Source: Heyndrickxia ginsengihumi
Lineage (GTDB): Bacteria; Bacillota; Bacilli; Bacillales; Bacillaceae_C
NCBI RefSeq assembly: GCF_011008565.1
Contig: NZ_JAAIWK010000013.1
Location: 28,497 to 92,496 of the forward strand
Length of the DNA stretch: 64,000 bases
Direction of reading: 5' to 3'
Shown: positions 36,725 through 46,814 of the stretch, piece after piece
How the letters are laid out: each line of letters begins with the position of its first letter
How positions within the stretch are numbered: position 1 is the stretch's first letter
Position numbers and translations under genes: made by a program
The notes under the pieces: model-generated
Told to the model about the DNA's origin: nothing
Seen by the model: the letters and a program-made list of their open reading frames with translations, nothing else
Databases searched by the model: none

Positions 36725-36816
36725 GTTTGAATTCCTCCTTTTTTTAATATTATTTCCTATCTTGTACGAAACATACTATTCAATGATAAAATAGTAGGGA
36801 GGAGGTATTGATTAAA

Positions 36817-37629
36817 ATGCCGACAATCACGAAAATTTCTGTTCAAAAAAATAATCCAGAAAGATATAATATTTTTCTCGATGGACAATATCGCTTCAGT
36901 GTTGATGAAGAAGTGTTAGCAAGATTTCAATTATTAAAAGGGAAAGAAATATCCTCCTTTGAGCTTGATCATATTATGCTGCAGGATGATATTCGTAAAG
37001 GCGTAAACATTGCGATCCAATTTCTCTCTTTTCGAATGAGATCGGAAAAAGAAATAAAAGATTACTTACGAAAAAAAGAAATGGATGAAGCAATTATAAA
37101 AGAAGTTATCCACAAGCTTTATGAACAACAATATTTAAATGATTTACATTTTGCGATTAGTTATGTGAAAACTCAAGTCAATACTACTCGTAAAGGAGCA
37201 AAAATAATTCAGCTTGAGCTACAGCAAAAGGGGATTAATGAAGCGTATATTGAAGAGGCAATGGGTTACTATGACATCGATAAACAAGTTGAACATGCGC
37301 TCTTATTAGCTGAAAAGTATGCGAAGCAACATCAAAAGCTATCGGAGAAACAGCTTTATCAAAGGATTGAACAACATTTAGCAAGAAAAGGCTACACATT
37401 TGACGTGATATCACGGGCCTTAAAAAATTTACATGTTGAAAAAGTTGAAGATGAAGAGTGGTTTGCTTTAATAAGGCAGGCAGAAAAGGCACATAAACGA
37501 TATCAAGCATTTACAGGCTTTCTTTATGAGCAAAAAATGAAGCAATCTTTATATCGAAAAGGTTTTTCATTAGAGTTAATTGAGCGTTATTTACGGGAAA
37601 AAGAGGAACAAATCGAGATGGGAGAATAA
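36817..37629 (+). CDS. recX: recombination regulator RecX
   Basis: RecX modulates RecA filaments. The 270-residue form is typical of Bacillus (YfhG, about 264) and carries tandem three-helix repeats such as AIQFLSFRMRSEKEIKDYL and YLNDLHFAISYVKTQ. It starts MPTITKISVQKNNPERYN. ATG 36817 lies 11 nt after GGAGGAGG; the in-frame TTG at 36808 is too close to that site. It is divergent from yfhE and followed at 2 nt by yfhH. Confidence 0.93.
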   Translation: MPTITKISVQKNNPERYNIFLDGQYRFSVDEEVLARFQLLKGKEISSFELDHIMLQDDIRKGVNIAIQFLSFRMRSEKEIKDYLRKKEMDEAIIKEVIHKLYEQQYLNDLHFAISYVKTQVNTTRKGAKIIQLELQQKGINEAYIEEAMGYYDIDKQVEHALLLAEKYAKQHQKLSEKQLYQRIEQHLARKGYTFDVISRALKNLHVEKVEDEEWFALIRQAEKAHKRYQAFTGFLYEQKMKQSLYRKGFSLELIERYLREKEEQIEMGE

Positions 37630-37631
37630 AA

Positions 37632-37958
37632 ATGGAGAAAAGATACAGTGAAATGAACGAATTTGAACTCAAACAAGAAATTGCACAACTAATGGAAAAA
37701 GCCCGCAAGGCAGAACAGCTTGGGATTGTTAATGAGTTTGCTGTATTAGAAAGAAAAATATTAATGGCAAAAGCTTATTTACTAAATCCAGCAGATTTTA
37801 AACAAGGGGAAGTTTATCAAATTGATGGCGATCCGGGAAGTTATTTTAAAATTGATTATATAGACGGCGTTTTTGCTTGGGGTTACCGTTTAAGTGGTGG
37901 CCAGCCACAAGAGGCGCTTCCAATTTCGATGCTGCAGCCATTAACAACAAAAGCATGA
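37632..37958 (+). CDS. yfhH: YfhH family protein (DUF1811)
   Basis: The 108-residue protein starts MEKRYSEMNEFELKQEIAQL with a helical hairpin in residues 1-50, then a small beta domain (GEVYQIDGDPGSYFKIDYIDG). It matches YfhH, which follows recX in Bacillus. Structurally known as a small SH3-like fold; biological role unknown. It shares a transcript with recX. Confidence 0.88.
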   Translation: MEKRYSEMNEFELKQEIAQLMEKARKAEQLGIVNEFAVLERKILMAKAYLLNPADFKQGEVYQIDGDPGSYFKIDYIDGVFAWGYRLSGGQPQEALPISMLQPLTTKA

Positions 37959-37982
37959 TCAATACGATCATGCTTTTATATA
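37950..37982 (+). terminator. terminator of recX-yfhH
   Basis: AAAGCATGATC and GATCATGCTTT enclose AATAC and are followed by TATATAGG, so the T-run is weak. It overlaps the last codons of yfhH. Confidence 0.65.
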
Positions 37983-37998
37983 GGATAATATTTAATCA

Positions 37999-38157
37999 CT
38001 ATTGTTCACGATGACTTGAAGCTCTCATACGTTCTTGAGGATGTGTATTAATTGAGCCGTCTGCACGCTTTGATGCGAATTCTGCTTTTGCCCGTGGTTC
38101 GCCTTCAAATTTATTATCGTGTCCATATGGAAATCCCTTTGATTTATTGCGCATCAT
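37999..38157 (-). CDS. sspK: small acid-soluble spore protein K
   Basis: The 52-residue frame begins [20 protein letters not shown] and ends [18 protein letters not shown]. It agrees along its length with B. subtilis SspK (50 residues, MVRNKEKGFPY..., recalled). SspK is a minor spore SASP expressed in the forespore. The first of two ATGs, 6 nt after AGGAGG, matches the homologue's length. Confidence 0.92.
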   Translation of the reverse strand: MMRNKSKGFPYGHDNKFEGEPRAKAEFASKRADGSINTHPQERMRASSHREQ

Positions 38158-38170
38158 TGTATTCCTCCTA

Positions 38171-38209
38171 ACAATAACGGATGTGAATTAAATTCACATC
38201 CGTTATTGT
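38171..38209. repeat. perfect 39-bp palindrome between yfhP and sspK
   Basis: ACAATAACGGATGTGAATT, one A, then its exact complement: 19 bp per arm. It lies 27 nt after the yfhP stop and directly abuts the sspK ribosome binding site TAGGAGG. There is no T-run on the minus strand, so it is not a typical terminator. Confidence 0.8.
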
Positions 38210-38236
38210 ACCCCGGAATCATTCTTTTACACTGAA

Positions 38237-39220
38237 TTATCTTGGAACGATATTGACTTTTTTCTTTAATTTATCATTATTGTAAATCCAACCTGTAAAA
38301 GATCCATTGATATCAAGCTCAGGACTTAATTCTACAACAGCAACAAATGAATAGTGACCATCTGTGCCACGATAACGTAAATCAGTGAAACGTACTTCGT
38401 ATCCGTTATTATGTTCTCTGATTTTCCAGCAATATACAGGGGAAAATGATAAAAATGCTGCAAGATTTCCATCTTGTTGTGCAGCTGTCATTATATCGTT
38501 TTGGATAATCGGTATCCGTTTAAATGTATCCATAATCATGATGTTGCTTGCATGGGCTTTCGCAACATAATAAGTATCTTCAGTGATCACAACAATTTTC
38601 CAATAATTGTATCGTAAAGTTGGTGTGATAAACATTTTTTGTACATTTGGTATTTTTTTTCGGACAGCCCGTTTTACAGCTAGTTGCGAGATCCACCTAG
38701 CGATATAGTATACGATAATGATGATATACATGATTAAAAACGTATATCCTGGCTGTGCCCCAAATGCCCAAGCAACGATACCGATCACATGGATTACAAA
38801 AATGATAGGATCAAACGTGTTAATAATCCCTAGCGCAACCCATTTGTTTGAAAACGGTCTAAGCGCCTGTGTACCATATGCGTTGAAAATATCAACAAAC
38901 ACATGGAGAAAGACAGCTAAAAAAGACCATAGCCATAAATGAAGTGTATTTGTGCCCGGGAAAAAAAGAGAAAGTACGGCTGTGATCATAATTGGCCAAA
39001 GGATAACAGCAGGGACAGAATGTGTAATGCCCCGATGATTTCTAATATAGACTGCGTTATTACGAAATTTTAAAAATGTGTCAATATCGGGTGCTTGTGA
39101 ACCAATTATTGTTGCTATTAAGACACTATGAAATTGAACAGAATCTTGAGCCACGACAGGGTCTAATGTAGCTAGACCTCCAAGTGCTAATCCCATTACG
39201 ACATGGGTTCCTGTATCCAA
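38237..39220 (-). CDS. yfhP: YfhP family membrane-bound metal-dependent hydrolase
   Basis: This 327-residue membrane protein is of the YdjM/YfhP family. It starts MDTGTHVVMGLALGGLATLD, and conserved His/Asp residues lie in QAPDIDTFLKF and RNHRGITHSVPA, then HVFVDIFNAYGTQ. It has 5-6 TM segments in residues 1-190 and a soluble C-terminal domain. The family is annotated as metal-dependent hydrolases (LexA-regulated, membrane-bound in E. coli). In B. subtilis yfhP also sits next to mutY, divergently. Start ATG follows AGGAGGAAATCATTTTGG. Confidence 0.87.
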   Translation of the reverse strand: MDTGTHVVMGLALGGLATLDPVVAQDSVQFHSVLIATIIGSQAPDIDTFLKFRNNAVYIRNHRGITHSVPAVILWPIMITAVLSLFFPGTNTLHLWLWSFLAVFLHVFVDIFNAYGTQALRPFSNKWVALGIINTFDPIIFVIHVIGIVAWAFGAQPGYTFLIMYIIIIVYYIARWISQLAVKRAVRKKIPNVQKMFITPTLRYNYWKIVVITEDTYYVAKAHASNIMIMDTFKRIPIIQNDIMTAAQQDGNLAAFLSFSPVYCWKIREHNNGYEVRFTDLRYRGTDGHYSFVAVVELSPELDINGSFTGWIYNNDKLKKKVNIVPR

Positions 39221-39405
39221 AATGATTTCCTCCTAAAAATGAAAGGTGTAAGTATTTCGTGTACGCTATTTAATTTTAGTTGCATCTATTTTAATTCATG
39301 ATATGGTAAAAAAGAAAGTAATGCAATAGTGATAAATACAAAGTTGGTTTTTATAATAATATATCCTAATATGTTTTTAGTTAGTATTCAGTTGGGGGAT
39401 TTACT

Positions 39406-40512
39406 TTGAAAAACAATGAACCATTTTATATAGAAGATATTGATATTCAAGCATTTCAACATGATCTCATTACATGGTTTGAGCATGAGCAAAGATCATT
39501 GCCATGGAGAGAAGATCAGGACCCTTATAAAATTTGGGTTTCAGAAATTATGCTTCAGCAAACAAGGGTAGATACTGTCATTCCATATTTTCAACGATTT
39601 ATTGAACAATTTCCGACAATTGATGCTTTAGCCGAAGCGGATGAAGATAAAGTATTAAAAGCATGGGAAGGTTTAGGATACTACTCTCGTGTCCGCAATT
39701 TGCATACGGCAGTAAAGGAAGTAAAAGAAAAGTATGGCGGTATCGTCCCAAACACACCTAGTTTGATTTCAAAGCTGAAAGGGGTAGGACCTTATACAGC
39801 AGGTGCGATATTGAGCATCGCCTATGGTTTACCTGAACCAGCAGTAGATGGCAATGTCATGAGAGTTCTCTCGCGAATTTTATCTATATGGGATGACATC
39901 GCTAAGCCTGCTTCACGTAAAATTTTTGAAGCAGCCGTTAGGGAGCTGATTTCACACGAAAATCCTTCCTATTTTAATCAAGCATTGATGGAGCTAGGTG
40001 CCTTAATTTGTACGCCAACATCACCATCATGTTTACTTTGCCCTGTTCGTGAACATTGTAAAGCCTTTTATGCTGGAACTGTGGAGCAGTTGCCTGTTAA
40101 AACAAAGAATAAAAAGAATAAAAAGATACAATTAATAGCAGCTGTCTTAACCGATCATAAAGGGAATGTGCTGATCCGTAAACGTCCCGATAAAGGGCTG
40201 CTTGCGAATATGTGGGAGTTTCCTCAAGTTGAGAAAAGCTCGCTGATTCCATCAAGAAGAGTATTGAACGATTATTTATTAGAAGAATATGGATTAGAAG
40301 TGTCGCTAGATACAGAACATTTCGCGGAAATCAATCATGTTTTTACGCATTTAACTTGGGATATTGAAGTTTATAAAGGTATGATTAATAGTGAAGTAGG
40401 GGAAACAGAAGAGCTGAAATTGGTTCCAATAAAAGACTTAAAAAATTTTGCCTTTCCAGTTTCGCACCAAAATATATGGAAAAGTTATATAAAAATTGCT
40501 AAAGGTCTATAA
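39406..40512 (+). CDS. mutY: adenine DNA glycosylase
   Basis: MutY removes A mispaired with 8-oxoG. The 368-residue protein has [22 protein letters not shown] (about residues 31-52, with the catalytic Glu), the helix-hairpin-helix [12 protein letters not shown], the catalytic Asp in [11 protein letters not shown], and the 4Fe-4S loop C-x6-C-x2-C-x5-C ([17 protein letters not shown]). The C-terminal MutT-like domain that recognises 8-oxoG starts near residue 235. The start is TTG, 8 nt after GGGGGA; no nearby ATG is suitable. Confidence 0.96.
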   Translation: MKNNEPFYIEDIDIQAFQHDLITWFEHEQRSLPWREDQDPYKIWVSEIMLQQTRVDTVIPYFQRFIEQFPTIDALAEADEDKVLKAWEGLGYYSRVRNLHTAVKEVKEKYGGIVPNTPSLISKLKGVGPYTAGAILSIAYGLPEPAVDGNVMRVLSRILSIWDDIAKPASRKIFEAAVRELISHENPSYFNQALMELGALICTPTSPSCLLCPVREHCKAFYAGTVEQLPVKTKNKKNKKIQLIAAVLTDHKGNVLIRKRPDKGLLANMWEFPQVEKSSLIPSRRVLNDYLLEEYGLEVSLDTEHFAEINHVFTHLTWDIEVYKGMINSEVGETEELKLVPIKDLKNFAFPVSHQNIWKSYIKIAKGL

Positions 40513-40523
40513 GAAATAAAGGA

Positions 40524-40568
40524 GCAGAAAACAAAAGAGACGAACATTTTTGTTTTCTGCTTTTTTTT
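40524..40568. terminator. terminator between mutY and gltD
   Basis: GCAGAAAACAAAA and TTTTGTTTTCTGC enclose about 11 nt and are followed by eight T on the plus strand. It mainly serves mutY and abuts the convergent gltD stop. Confidence 0.9.
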
Positions 40569-42024
40569 ATGCTGAAGGTTGTTGGGACTCGATTGCTTTT
40601 CTTAATATATAGCGATCAATTTCTTTTGCTGCCTTTTTTCCTTCTTGCATTGCCCACACGATAAGGCTTGCACCGCGTTTAGCATCGCCAGCAGCAAAAA
40701 TATTTTCTTCATTTGTTTGGAACTTGTTAGGAAGTGTTTCAATCCTGCCGTTTTTTGTTTGGATTCCTGTTGTATATGATTCTTGAACGCCTTCAAAACC
40801 GATTGCAATTAATACTAAATCAGCTTCCCAACATTGATTCTGATTTGAAGAAGATTCATTAAAAAGAGCAGTTTCTAATCCAGTGACATTGTTTTGGTCG
40901 TCACCAAGAAATTTAGTTGTTTGAATATAATACTTTCTAGGATCTTCTCCAAATACTTTAAAGGATTCTTCATAAGCATAATCTAAAGTAAAGAGGGAAG
41001 GGTTTAAAGGCCATGGCTGATCGTCTGTACGTTCTTTTGGAAGCTCACCATGTTTACCAAATTGCACAACACTTTTACAACCTTGCCGTATAGCTGTTGC
41101 GACACAGTCTGCACCTGTATCACCACCACCGATAACAATTACTTTTTTTCCTTTTGCGGAAATAGAAGGTTCAGTATTTGACTGATTATTTAAGAAATGT
41201 TTAGTACTTGCCTTTAAATACTCCATTGCAGGATAGATGCCATGTAAATGACGGCCTTCAATATCCATATCACGTTGTTTTTCTGCCCCAATACATAGCA
41301 ATACAGCATCAAACTCTTGTTGCAAATCTTCTAAAGAAATATCTTTGCCAATCTCAACATTTGCTCTAAATTCGATACCTTCTTTTTGCAAAAGATCCAC
41401 TCTGCGTTGGACATATTTTTTTTCGATTTTCATATTAGGGATACCGTACATTAGCAGACCGCCAAAACGATCTTCTTTTTCAAAAACAGTAACGGAGTGT
41501 CCAAGTTGATTTAAATCATCACTAGCTGTTAATCCAGCTGGTCCACTTCCAACTACCGCTACTTTTAATCCTGTCCGTTTCAAAGGAATTCGCGGTTTTA
41601 CCCAACCTTTATCAAAGGCTTTGTCAATAATGGCTTTCTCGATGTTTTTAATTGTAACAGGCTCGCTCACTAATCCAGCTGTACAAGATCCTTCACAAGG
41701 TGCCGGACAAGCTCTTGAAGTGAATTCTGGAAAGTTATTCGTTAATAAAAGCCGTTGATAAGCTTCTTTCCATTTTCCTTCGTAAACAAGTGTGTTCCAC
41801 TCAGGAATTAAATTATATAAAGGACAGCCGCTTGTTTGCCGGCCAATTAATGTCCCCATTTGGCAAAAGGGAGTGCCGCATTCCATACAACGCGAAGCTT
41901 GTGTATTTAATTTTTCTTTCGGAAAAGGTTTTTGATATTCTCCCCAATTTTCAATACGTTTTACTGGATCTAACTCTTTAGGTTTTTCACGTTTTTTATC
42001 AATAAAATCAGTCGTACCGCGCAT
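40567..42024 (-). CDS. gltD: glutamate synthase small subunit
   Basis: GltD passes electrons from NADPH to GltB. The 485-residue protein has N-terminal 4Fe-4S cysteines in CMECGTPFCQ and CPAPCEGSCTAGL, the FAD loop VGSGPAGL (about residue 157) and the NADPH loop IGGGDTGADC (about residue 290). The C-terminal FAD contact is FAAGDAKRG. Start ATG follows GGAGGGTGAAAA. It is downstream of gltB with a 96-nt spacer that contains a strong hairpin. Confidence 0.97.
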   Translation of the reverse strand: MRGTTDFIDKKREKPKELDPVKRIENWGEYQKPFPKEKLNTQASRCMECGTPFCQMGTLIGRQTSGCPLYNLIPEWNTLVYEGKWKEAYQRLLLTNNFPEFTSRACPAPCEGSCTAGLVSEPVTIKNIEKAIIDKAFDKGWVKPRIPLKRTGLKVAVVGSGPAGLTASDDLNQLGHSVTVFEKEDRFGGLLMYGIPNMKIEKKYVQRRVDLLQKEGIEFRANVEIGKDISLEDLQQEFDAVLLCIGAEKQRDMDIEGRHLHGIYPAMEYLKASTKHFLNNQSNTEPSISAKGKKVIVIGGGDTGADCVATAIRQGCKSVVQFGKHGELPKERTDDQPWPLNPSLFTLDYAYEESFKVFGEDPRKYYIQTTKFLGDDQNNVTGLETALFNESSSNQNQCWEADLVLIAIGFEGVQESYTTGIQTKNGRIETLPNKFQTNEENIFAAGDAKRGASLIVWAMQEGKKAAKEIDRYILRKAIESQQPSA

Positions 42025-42049
42025 TTTTCACCCTCCTACAACAGCGTTA

Positions 42050-42085
42050 TTTAACCGCCAATCCTTATAAAGGAAGGCGGTTAAA
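42050..42085 (-). promoter_or_regulatory. intercistronic hairpin between gltB and gltD
   Basis: TTTAACCGCC and GGCGGTTAAA form a 10-bp stem, with TCCTT/AAAGGA extending it. No T-run follows on the minus strand. Likely an mRNA-processing or stability element that sets the ratio of the two subunits, by inference. Confidence 0.6.
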
Positions 42086-42120
42086 CCATTCTTGATGTTT
42101 TGATAGATCACTATTGATTA

Positions 42121-45100
42121 TTAAGCATGTTCTGTTTCTAATTCACTTAACGTTCTTCCAGCTTTTTTGAATTCGAAGGCTGCCAGGCGAGCTTCATCAT
42201 TTGACATTTTCTGGTTTTTGAAGTATTCAATAAGCTGCATCATATTGCGATATTCACGAGGAATAATTTTGACAAATTTACTTCCAGCTGTTTCCCAAGT
42301 TTTTAAAATTTTCTTGGCGATTGGACTGCCAGTGTAATGATAGTGTCTTTGGATCATTTGATATAATTCACGCATTTCTGTATCTGCATGGACTTTTTCA
42401 ACATCAACCATTTCCTTGTTAATTTGCGTCAACAATTCATGTTCATTTGTATTTGCGTATAAATATGCAATACCGCCCGACATTCCCGCTGCAAAGTTGC
42501 GACCGATAGAACCAAGAACTACGACGCGTCCACCTGTCATATATTCACAACCGTGATCACCGATACCTTCTACAACAGCATTGACTCCGCTATTGCGGAC
42601 ACAGAAACGTTGTCCTGCCGTTCCGCGAATATATGCTTCTCCGGATGTAGCACCAAAGAAAGTAGTGTTGCCGATGATTGCCTGTGGCTGATTGCCCCAA
42701 GACAATCCAGGTTTAACAATGATTTTACCTCCTGATAAACCTTTACCTACGTAATCATTGGCATCACCCTCTAATTCAATTGTTAATCCTTTAGGGATAA
42801 AAGCGCCTAGACTTTGACCGGCTGACCCTTTGAGTGATACTTTAATGAAATCTTCTGGTAACCCTTGATCTCCATATGCTTTCGTAATAACGTGACCTAA
42901 TGATGTGCCAACAGCACGATCTGTATTCACAACCGGCAAGGTGATAGATGTTCTTTTTTTATGTTTTACTGCTTCAGTAAGCTGCAGTAATAAGCGTTGA
43001 TCAAAACGTTCTTCGAGTTTATGATCTTGAGCAGTTTGTTTTTCAACGTTAACAGTGGATTCGCTAGCCTTAAACAACATATTATGAAGGTCAAGATGTT
43101 TAGCTTTCCAATGTGACTTCACGCTGTCTTTTTCTTTAAGCAGGTGTGTGGCACCTACTAGTTCATCTAAACTGCGATAACCGAATTGAGCAAGTAATTC
43201 ACGAACTTCTTCGGCGATAAAATACATATAATTGACGACATGATCCGGACTTCCCATAAACTTTTCACGAAGCTTTGGATTTTGTGTTGCAACGCCAACT
43301 GGACATGTATCGAGATGGCATGCTCTCATCATAATACAACCGAGAACTACAAGTGGGGCAGTAGAGAATCCATATTCATCAGCACCTAAGCATGCTGCTT
43401 TAATGACGTCTAAGCCCGTCATCAATTTTCCATCTGTTTCAAGTACAACACGATCCCTTAAGCCGTTTAAGGTCAATGTTTGATGGGCTTCTGCTAAACC
43501 AAGTTCCCAAGGCATGCCTGCATGTTTAATACTTGTTTGCGGGGATGCGCCCGTTCCGCCATCATGACCACTAATTAAGATTGTGTCAGCGAGCCCTTTC
43601 GCAACACCAGCAGCAATTGTTCCAACGCCAGCTTTAGCAACTAACTTTACGCTTATTCTTGCGCGTGGATTTGCACTCTTTAGATCATAAATTAGCTGCG
43701 CTAAATCCTCGATTGAATAAATATCATGGTGAGGAGGAGGGGAGATAAGTCCCACACCAGGTGTGGATCCACGAACTTCAGCAATCCACGGATAAACTTT
43801 AGTGCCAGGAAGCTGACCGCCTTCACCAGGTTTTGCACCTTGAGCCATTTTAATTTGTAACTCATCAGCATCAGTTAAATATAAGCTCGTTACGCCAAAA
43901 CGTCCGGATGCCACTTGTTTAATGGAGCTGCGTCTTGAATCTCCATTTGCATCTTGAATGTAACGTTCTTTTTCTTCGCCGCCTTCACCGCTATTGCTTC
44001 TCCCGCCAATACGATTCATTGCAATCGCAAGTGCTTCATGAGCTTCTTTACTTAGCGCACCATATGACATTGCACCGGTTTTGAATTTCTTTAAAATATT
44101 TTCCACTGGTTCGACTTCATCAATTGAAATTGGCGAACGATCACTTTCTACTGTTAGCAAACTGCGAATAGTAGAAAATGGACTATTGTGATACATTTCA
44201 GAAAACTTTTTATATGTTTCTTTATCATTTGTCCGTGCTGCACGTTGTAATGTATGCATCATTAGTGGATTGAATAAATGAAATTCTCCATCTTTACGCC
44301 ATTGAAGCTCACTGCCAGTGTCAAGAGCTTTATTATGTTGATAGAGAGCTTCCTGTGCTTGTTCATAGCGCAATGTTGCTTCTTTTGCTATTTCCTCTAA
44401 TCCAATACCGCCGATTTGTGAAACAGTTCCTGTAAAATATTTGTTCACAACCTCTTCAGATATTCCAAGCGCTTCAAAAGTTTGGGCTCCACGATAGCTT
44501 TGCAATGATGAAATTCCCACTTTTGTCATGATCTTTATGACACTTTTAAGAATAATCTTAATGAAATGGTCACTTGCTTTTTTGAATGATGTATTAATAT
44601 GACCTGATTCAATGAGAGATTTAATTGTTTCCAGTGCTAAATAAGGATGAATTGCATCTGCACCAAAGCCAATTAATGAAGCGAAGTGATGTGCATCTCT
44701 CGGTTCACCTGAGTCAATCACAATGCTAGCTTTTGTTCTTGTTCCATTGTTAATCATGTGATGGTGCACACTAGAAGTAATCAGTAGCGACGGAATTGGG
44801 ATATTGTTTTCTCCAATCGAGCGGTCACTTAAAATAATGATTTCGGCTCCATCTGCAATGGCTTGATCAACTGCAGCAAGGACATTGTCGATTGCTCCTT
44901 TTAAACCTGCTTCTGAATTTGGTGTGAAATAGGTTTTAACTGTTTCAACTTTTAGACCTTGATTTTGGATTGCGTAAAAACTTGCAGTGTTTAAAAATGG
45001 GTGTTCTAATTGTAATTTTTTATAATTGCCAGCATCCCCATTTAATGAGGATTGTGCACCTAACCAAGTAACAGACGAGATCACGACCTCTTCACGAATC

Positions 45101-46680
45101 GGATCAATAGGCGGGTTTGTTACTTGTGAAAAACTTTGTTTAAAATAGTGATAAAGCAATTGTGGACGTTCTGATAAAACGGCAATTGGAGAGTCAACTC
45201 CCATTGCTGCAATCGGTTCTTTTGTATCTTGAGCCATCGGTACGATAGACTTCGTTAATTCTTCATATGTGTATCCAAAAAGTTTTTGATAATAAAACAA
45301 TTCATCTTTTTCAAAAGTAGTTGCTGCCGGAATTAAATTTGCTGATTGAGAAATATAGGCAACATTTTCATCCAAATGTTCTTGATAAGGTTGTTCTAAA
45401 CTAACTTGGGTTTTTAACTCATCACTCGGAATAATGCTTCCTTGTTCTAAGTCTACAAAAAGCAGTTGCCCCGGTTTTAAATGGTGGCGTTCTTTTACAT
45501 TTTCTTCGGCAACATCAACAACTCCAACTTCAGAAGCGAAAATAATTTTATCATCATTCGTTATATAATAACGGGCAGGGCGTAAACCATTACGGTCCAA
45601 AATTGCCCCAATTTGTTTCCCATTTGTAAATTCTAAGGCCATTGGTCCATCCCATGGCTCCATAACTTGACTATAATACTCATAAAATGCTTTTAAATAT
45701 GGAGGGAGATCATCATTCTTTTCCCATGGTTCAGGAACCATCATCATAATTGCTTGTGGAAGCGGAACATCATTCATTGTCAAAAATTCTAAAACATTAT
45801 CAAAAATTGCTGAGTCACTGCCTTCTGTATTTAACACTGGCTGAATTTTCTCTAACGTAGATTCATCAAAAGTATTAGCAAATAAAGGCATCTTTGCGTT
45901 AAACCAGTTAACGTTACCTTTTATCGTATTAATTTCTCCATTATGAGCAATCATTCTGTTCGGATGAGCTCTTTCCCAGCTAGGGAAAGTATTTGTACTA
46001 AAACGTGAATGAATGAGTGCCAATGCAGATGTGAATTGCTCTTTTTGTAAGTCTAGATAAAACAACGGTAACTGATCAGCAGCAAGCATCCCTTTATATA
46101 CAATCGTTTGATTTGATAAACTAGCAATATAAAGGGATGAGCGATATTTGTTTTCAACTAATTTTCTTAATAGATAAATATTTTTTTGAAAATTCTTTTC
46201 TTCCGTGTTATCGTTGATTGAAGTAATAAAGATTTGGGAGATAAAAGGTTGAGCTTGTTTTGCTTGCTCCCCAAGACATTTATCAGATGTTGGGACATCG
46301 CGTACACCTAATACTTTTAATTCAAGATTAGCTGCTTGGTCCTCAAATTCATGATAAATCTCCTTTTGAAGCGACTGATCATGGGGGAGAAAAAGCATTC
46401 CTACTGCATACTCACCTTTTTTGGGAAGGGTGAAGGAACAATTATTTGAAAAAAATTCATGTGGGATTTGGAGCAAGATACCTGCACCGTCAGCAGTAGT
46501 TTGGTCAGCATTTTTTCCGGCACGATGATCTAATCTTCTTAACATTTCTAATGCTGTTGTGACAGTCTCATGAGAAGCACGGCCTTTAACATCTGCATAG
46601 AAGCCAATACCGCATGCATCATGCTCGTATTCAGTTCGATAAAGTCCGTAGGTTTGTTGATCTAAATTCTGATATTTCAT
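42121..46680 (-). CDS. gltB: glutamate synthase large subunit
   Basis: GltB (gltA in B. subtilis naming) makes two glutamates from glutamine and 2-oxoglutarate. The 1519-residue protein has the Ntn amidotransferase nucleophile Cys23 in DACGIGFYAD, exposed after removal of the propeptide. The central and FMN-binding synthase domain includes GHDGGTGASPQTSIKHAG. The 3Fe-4S cysteines are in CIMMRACHLDTCPVG. The C-terminal beta-helix has repeated Gly-rich turns. Upstream GltC dyads control it. The ATG follows GGAAGGAATGTGAAGC. Confidence 0.97.
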   Translation of the reverse strand: MKYQNLDQQTYGLYRTEYEHDACGIGFYADVKGRASHETVTTALEMLRRLDHRAGKNADQTTADGAGILLQIPHEFFSNNCSFTLPKKGEYAVGMLFLPHDQSLQKEIYHEFEDQAANLELKVLGVRDVPTSDKCLGEQAKQAQPFISQIFITSINDNTEEKNFQKNIYLLRKLVENKYRSSLYIASLSNQTIVYKGMLAADQLPLFYLDLQKEQFTSALALIHSRFSTNTFPSWERAHPNRMIAHNGEINTIKGNVNWFNAKMPLFANTFDESTLEKIQPVLNTEGSDSAIFDNVLEFLTMNDVPLPQAIMMMVPEPWEKNDDLPPYLKAFYEYYSQVMEPWDGPMALEFTNGKQIGAILDRNGLRPARYYITNDDKIIFASEVGVVDVAEENVKERHHLKPGQLLFVDLEQGSIIPSDELKTQVSLEQPYQEHLDENVAYISQSANLIPAATTFEKDELFYYQKLFGYTYEELTKSIVPMAQDTKEPIAAMGVDSPIAVLSERPQLLYHYFKQSFSQVTNPPIDPIREEVVISSVTWLGAQSSLNGDAGNYKKLQLEHPFLNTASFYAIQNQGLKVETVKTYFTPNSEAGLKGAIDNVLAAVDQAIADGAEIIILSDRSIGENNIPIPSLLITSSVHHHMINNGTRTKASIVIDSGEPRDAHHFASLIGFGADAIHPYLALETIKSLIESGHINTSFKKASDHFIKIILKSVIKIMTKVGISSLQSYRGAQTFEALGISEEVVNKYFTGTVSQIGGIGLEEIAKEATLRYEQAQEALYQHNKALDTGSELQWRKDGEFHLFNPLMMHTLQRAARTNDKETYKKFSEMYHNSPFSTIRSLLTVESDRSPISIDEVEPVENILKKFKTGAMSYGALSKEAHEALAIAMNRIGGRSNSGEGGEEKERYIQDANGDSRRSSIKQVASGRFGVTSLYLTDADELQIKMAQGAKPGEGGQLPGTKVYPWIAEVRGSTPGVGLISPPPHHDIYSIEDLAQLIYDLKSANPRARISVKLVAKAGVGTIAAGVAKGLADTILISGHDGGTGASPQTSIKHAGMPWELGLAEAHQTLTLNGLRDRVVLETDGKLMTGLDVIKAACLGADEYGFSTAPLVVLGCIMMRACHLDTCPVGVATQNPKLREKFMGSPDHVVNYMYFIAEEVRELLAQFGYRSLDELVGATHLLKEKDSVKSHWKAKHLDLHNMLFKASESTVNVEKQTAQDHKLEERFDQRLLLQLTEAVKHKKRTSITLPVVNTDRAVGTSLGHVITKAYGDQGLPEDFIKVSLKGSAGQSLGAFIPKGLTIELEGDANDYVGKGLSGGKIIVKPGLSWGNQPQAIIGNTTFFGATSGEAYIRGTAGQRFCVRNSGVNAVVEGIGDHGCEYMTGGRVVVLGSIGRNFAAGMSGGIAYLYANTNEHELLTQINKEMVDVEKVHADTEMRELYQMIQRHYHYTGSPIAKKILKTWETAGSKFVKIIPREYRNMMQLIEYFKNQKMSNDEARLAAFEFKKAGRTLSELETEHA

Positions 46681-46774
46681 GCTTCACATTCCTTCCATTT
46701 ATCAAATCAAGTCCGAAAAGTAAGATTATTTTAAATTTTACTCTTTTGTTATTATTCCTTACAATATATTATTA

Positions 46775-46800
46775 AGATTAAATTAATCTCATGTTTAGAT
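46775..46800. promoter_or_regulatory. GltC-type operator dyads
   Basis: Two overlapping dyads lie between gltB and gltC: AGATTA-AAT-TAATCT (46775-46789, perfect) and ATCTCATGTTTAGAT (46786-46800). The second resembles the recalled B. subtilis GltC Box I. Dual use for autoregulation of gltC and activation of gltB is expected from the divergent layout. Confidence 0.6.
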
Positions 46801-46814
46801 TGGTGGGGATTTTT

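Noticed and set aside
38171..38209. Intrinsic terminator for yfhP
   Set aside because: Perfect stem but no T-run on the transcribed strand; listed as a palindrome instead.
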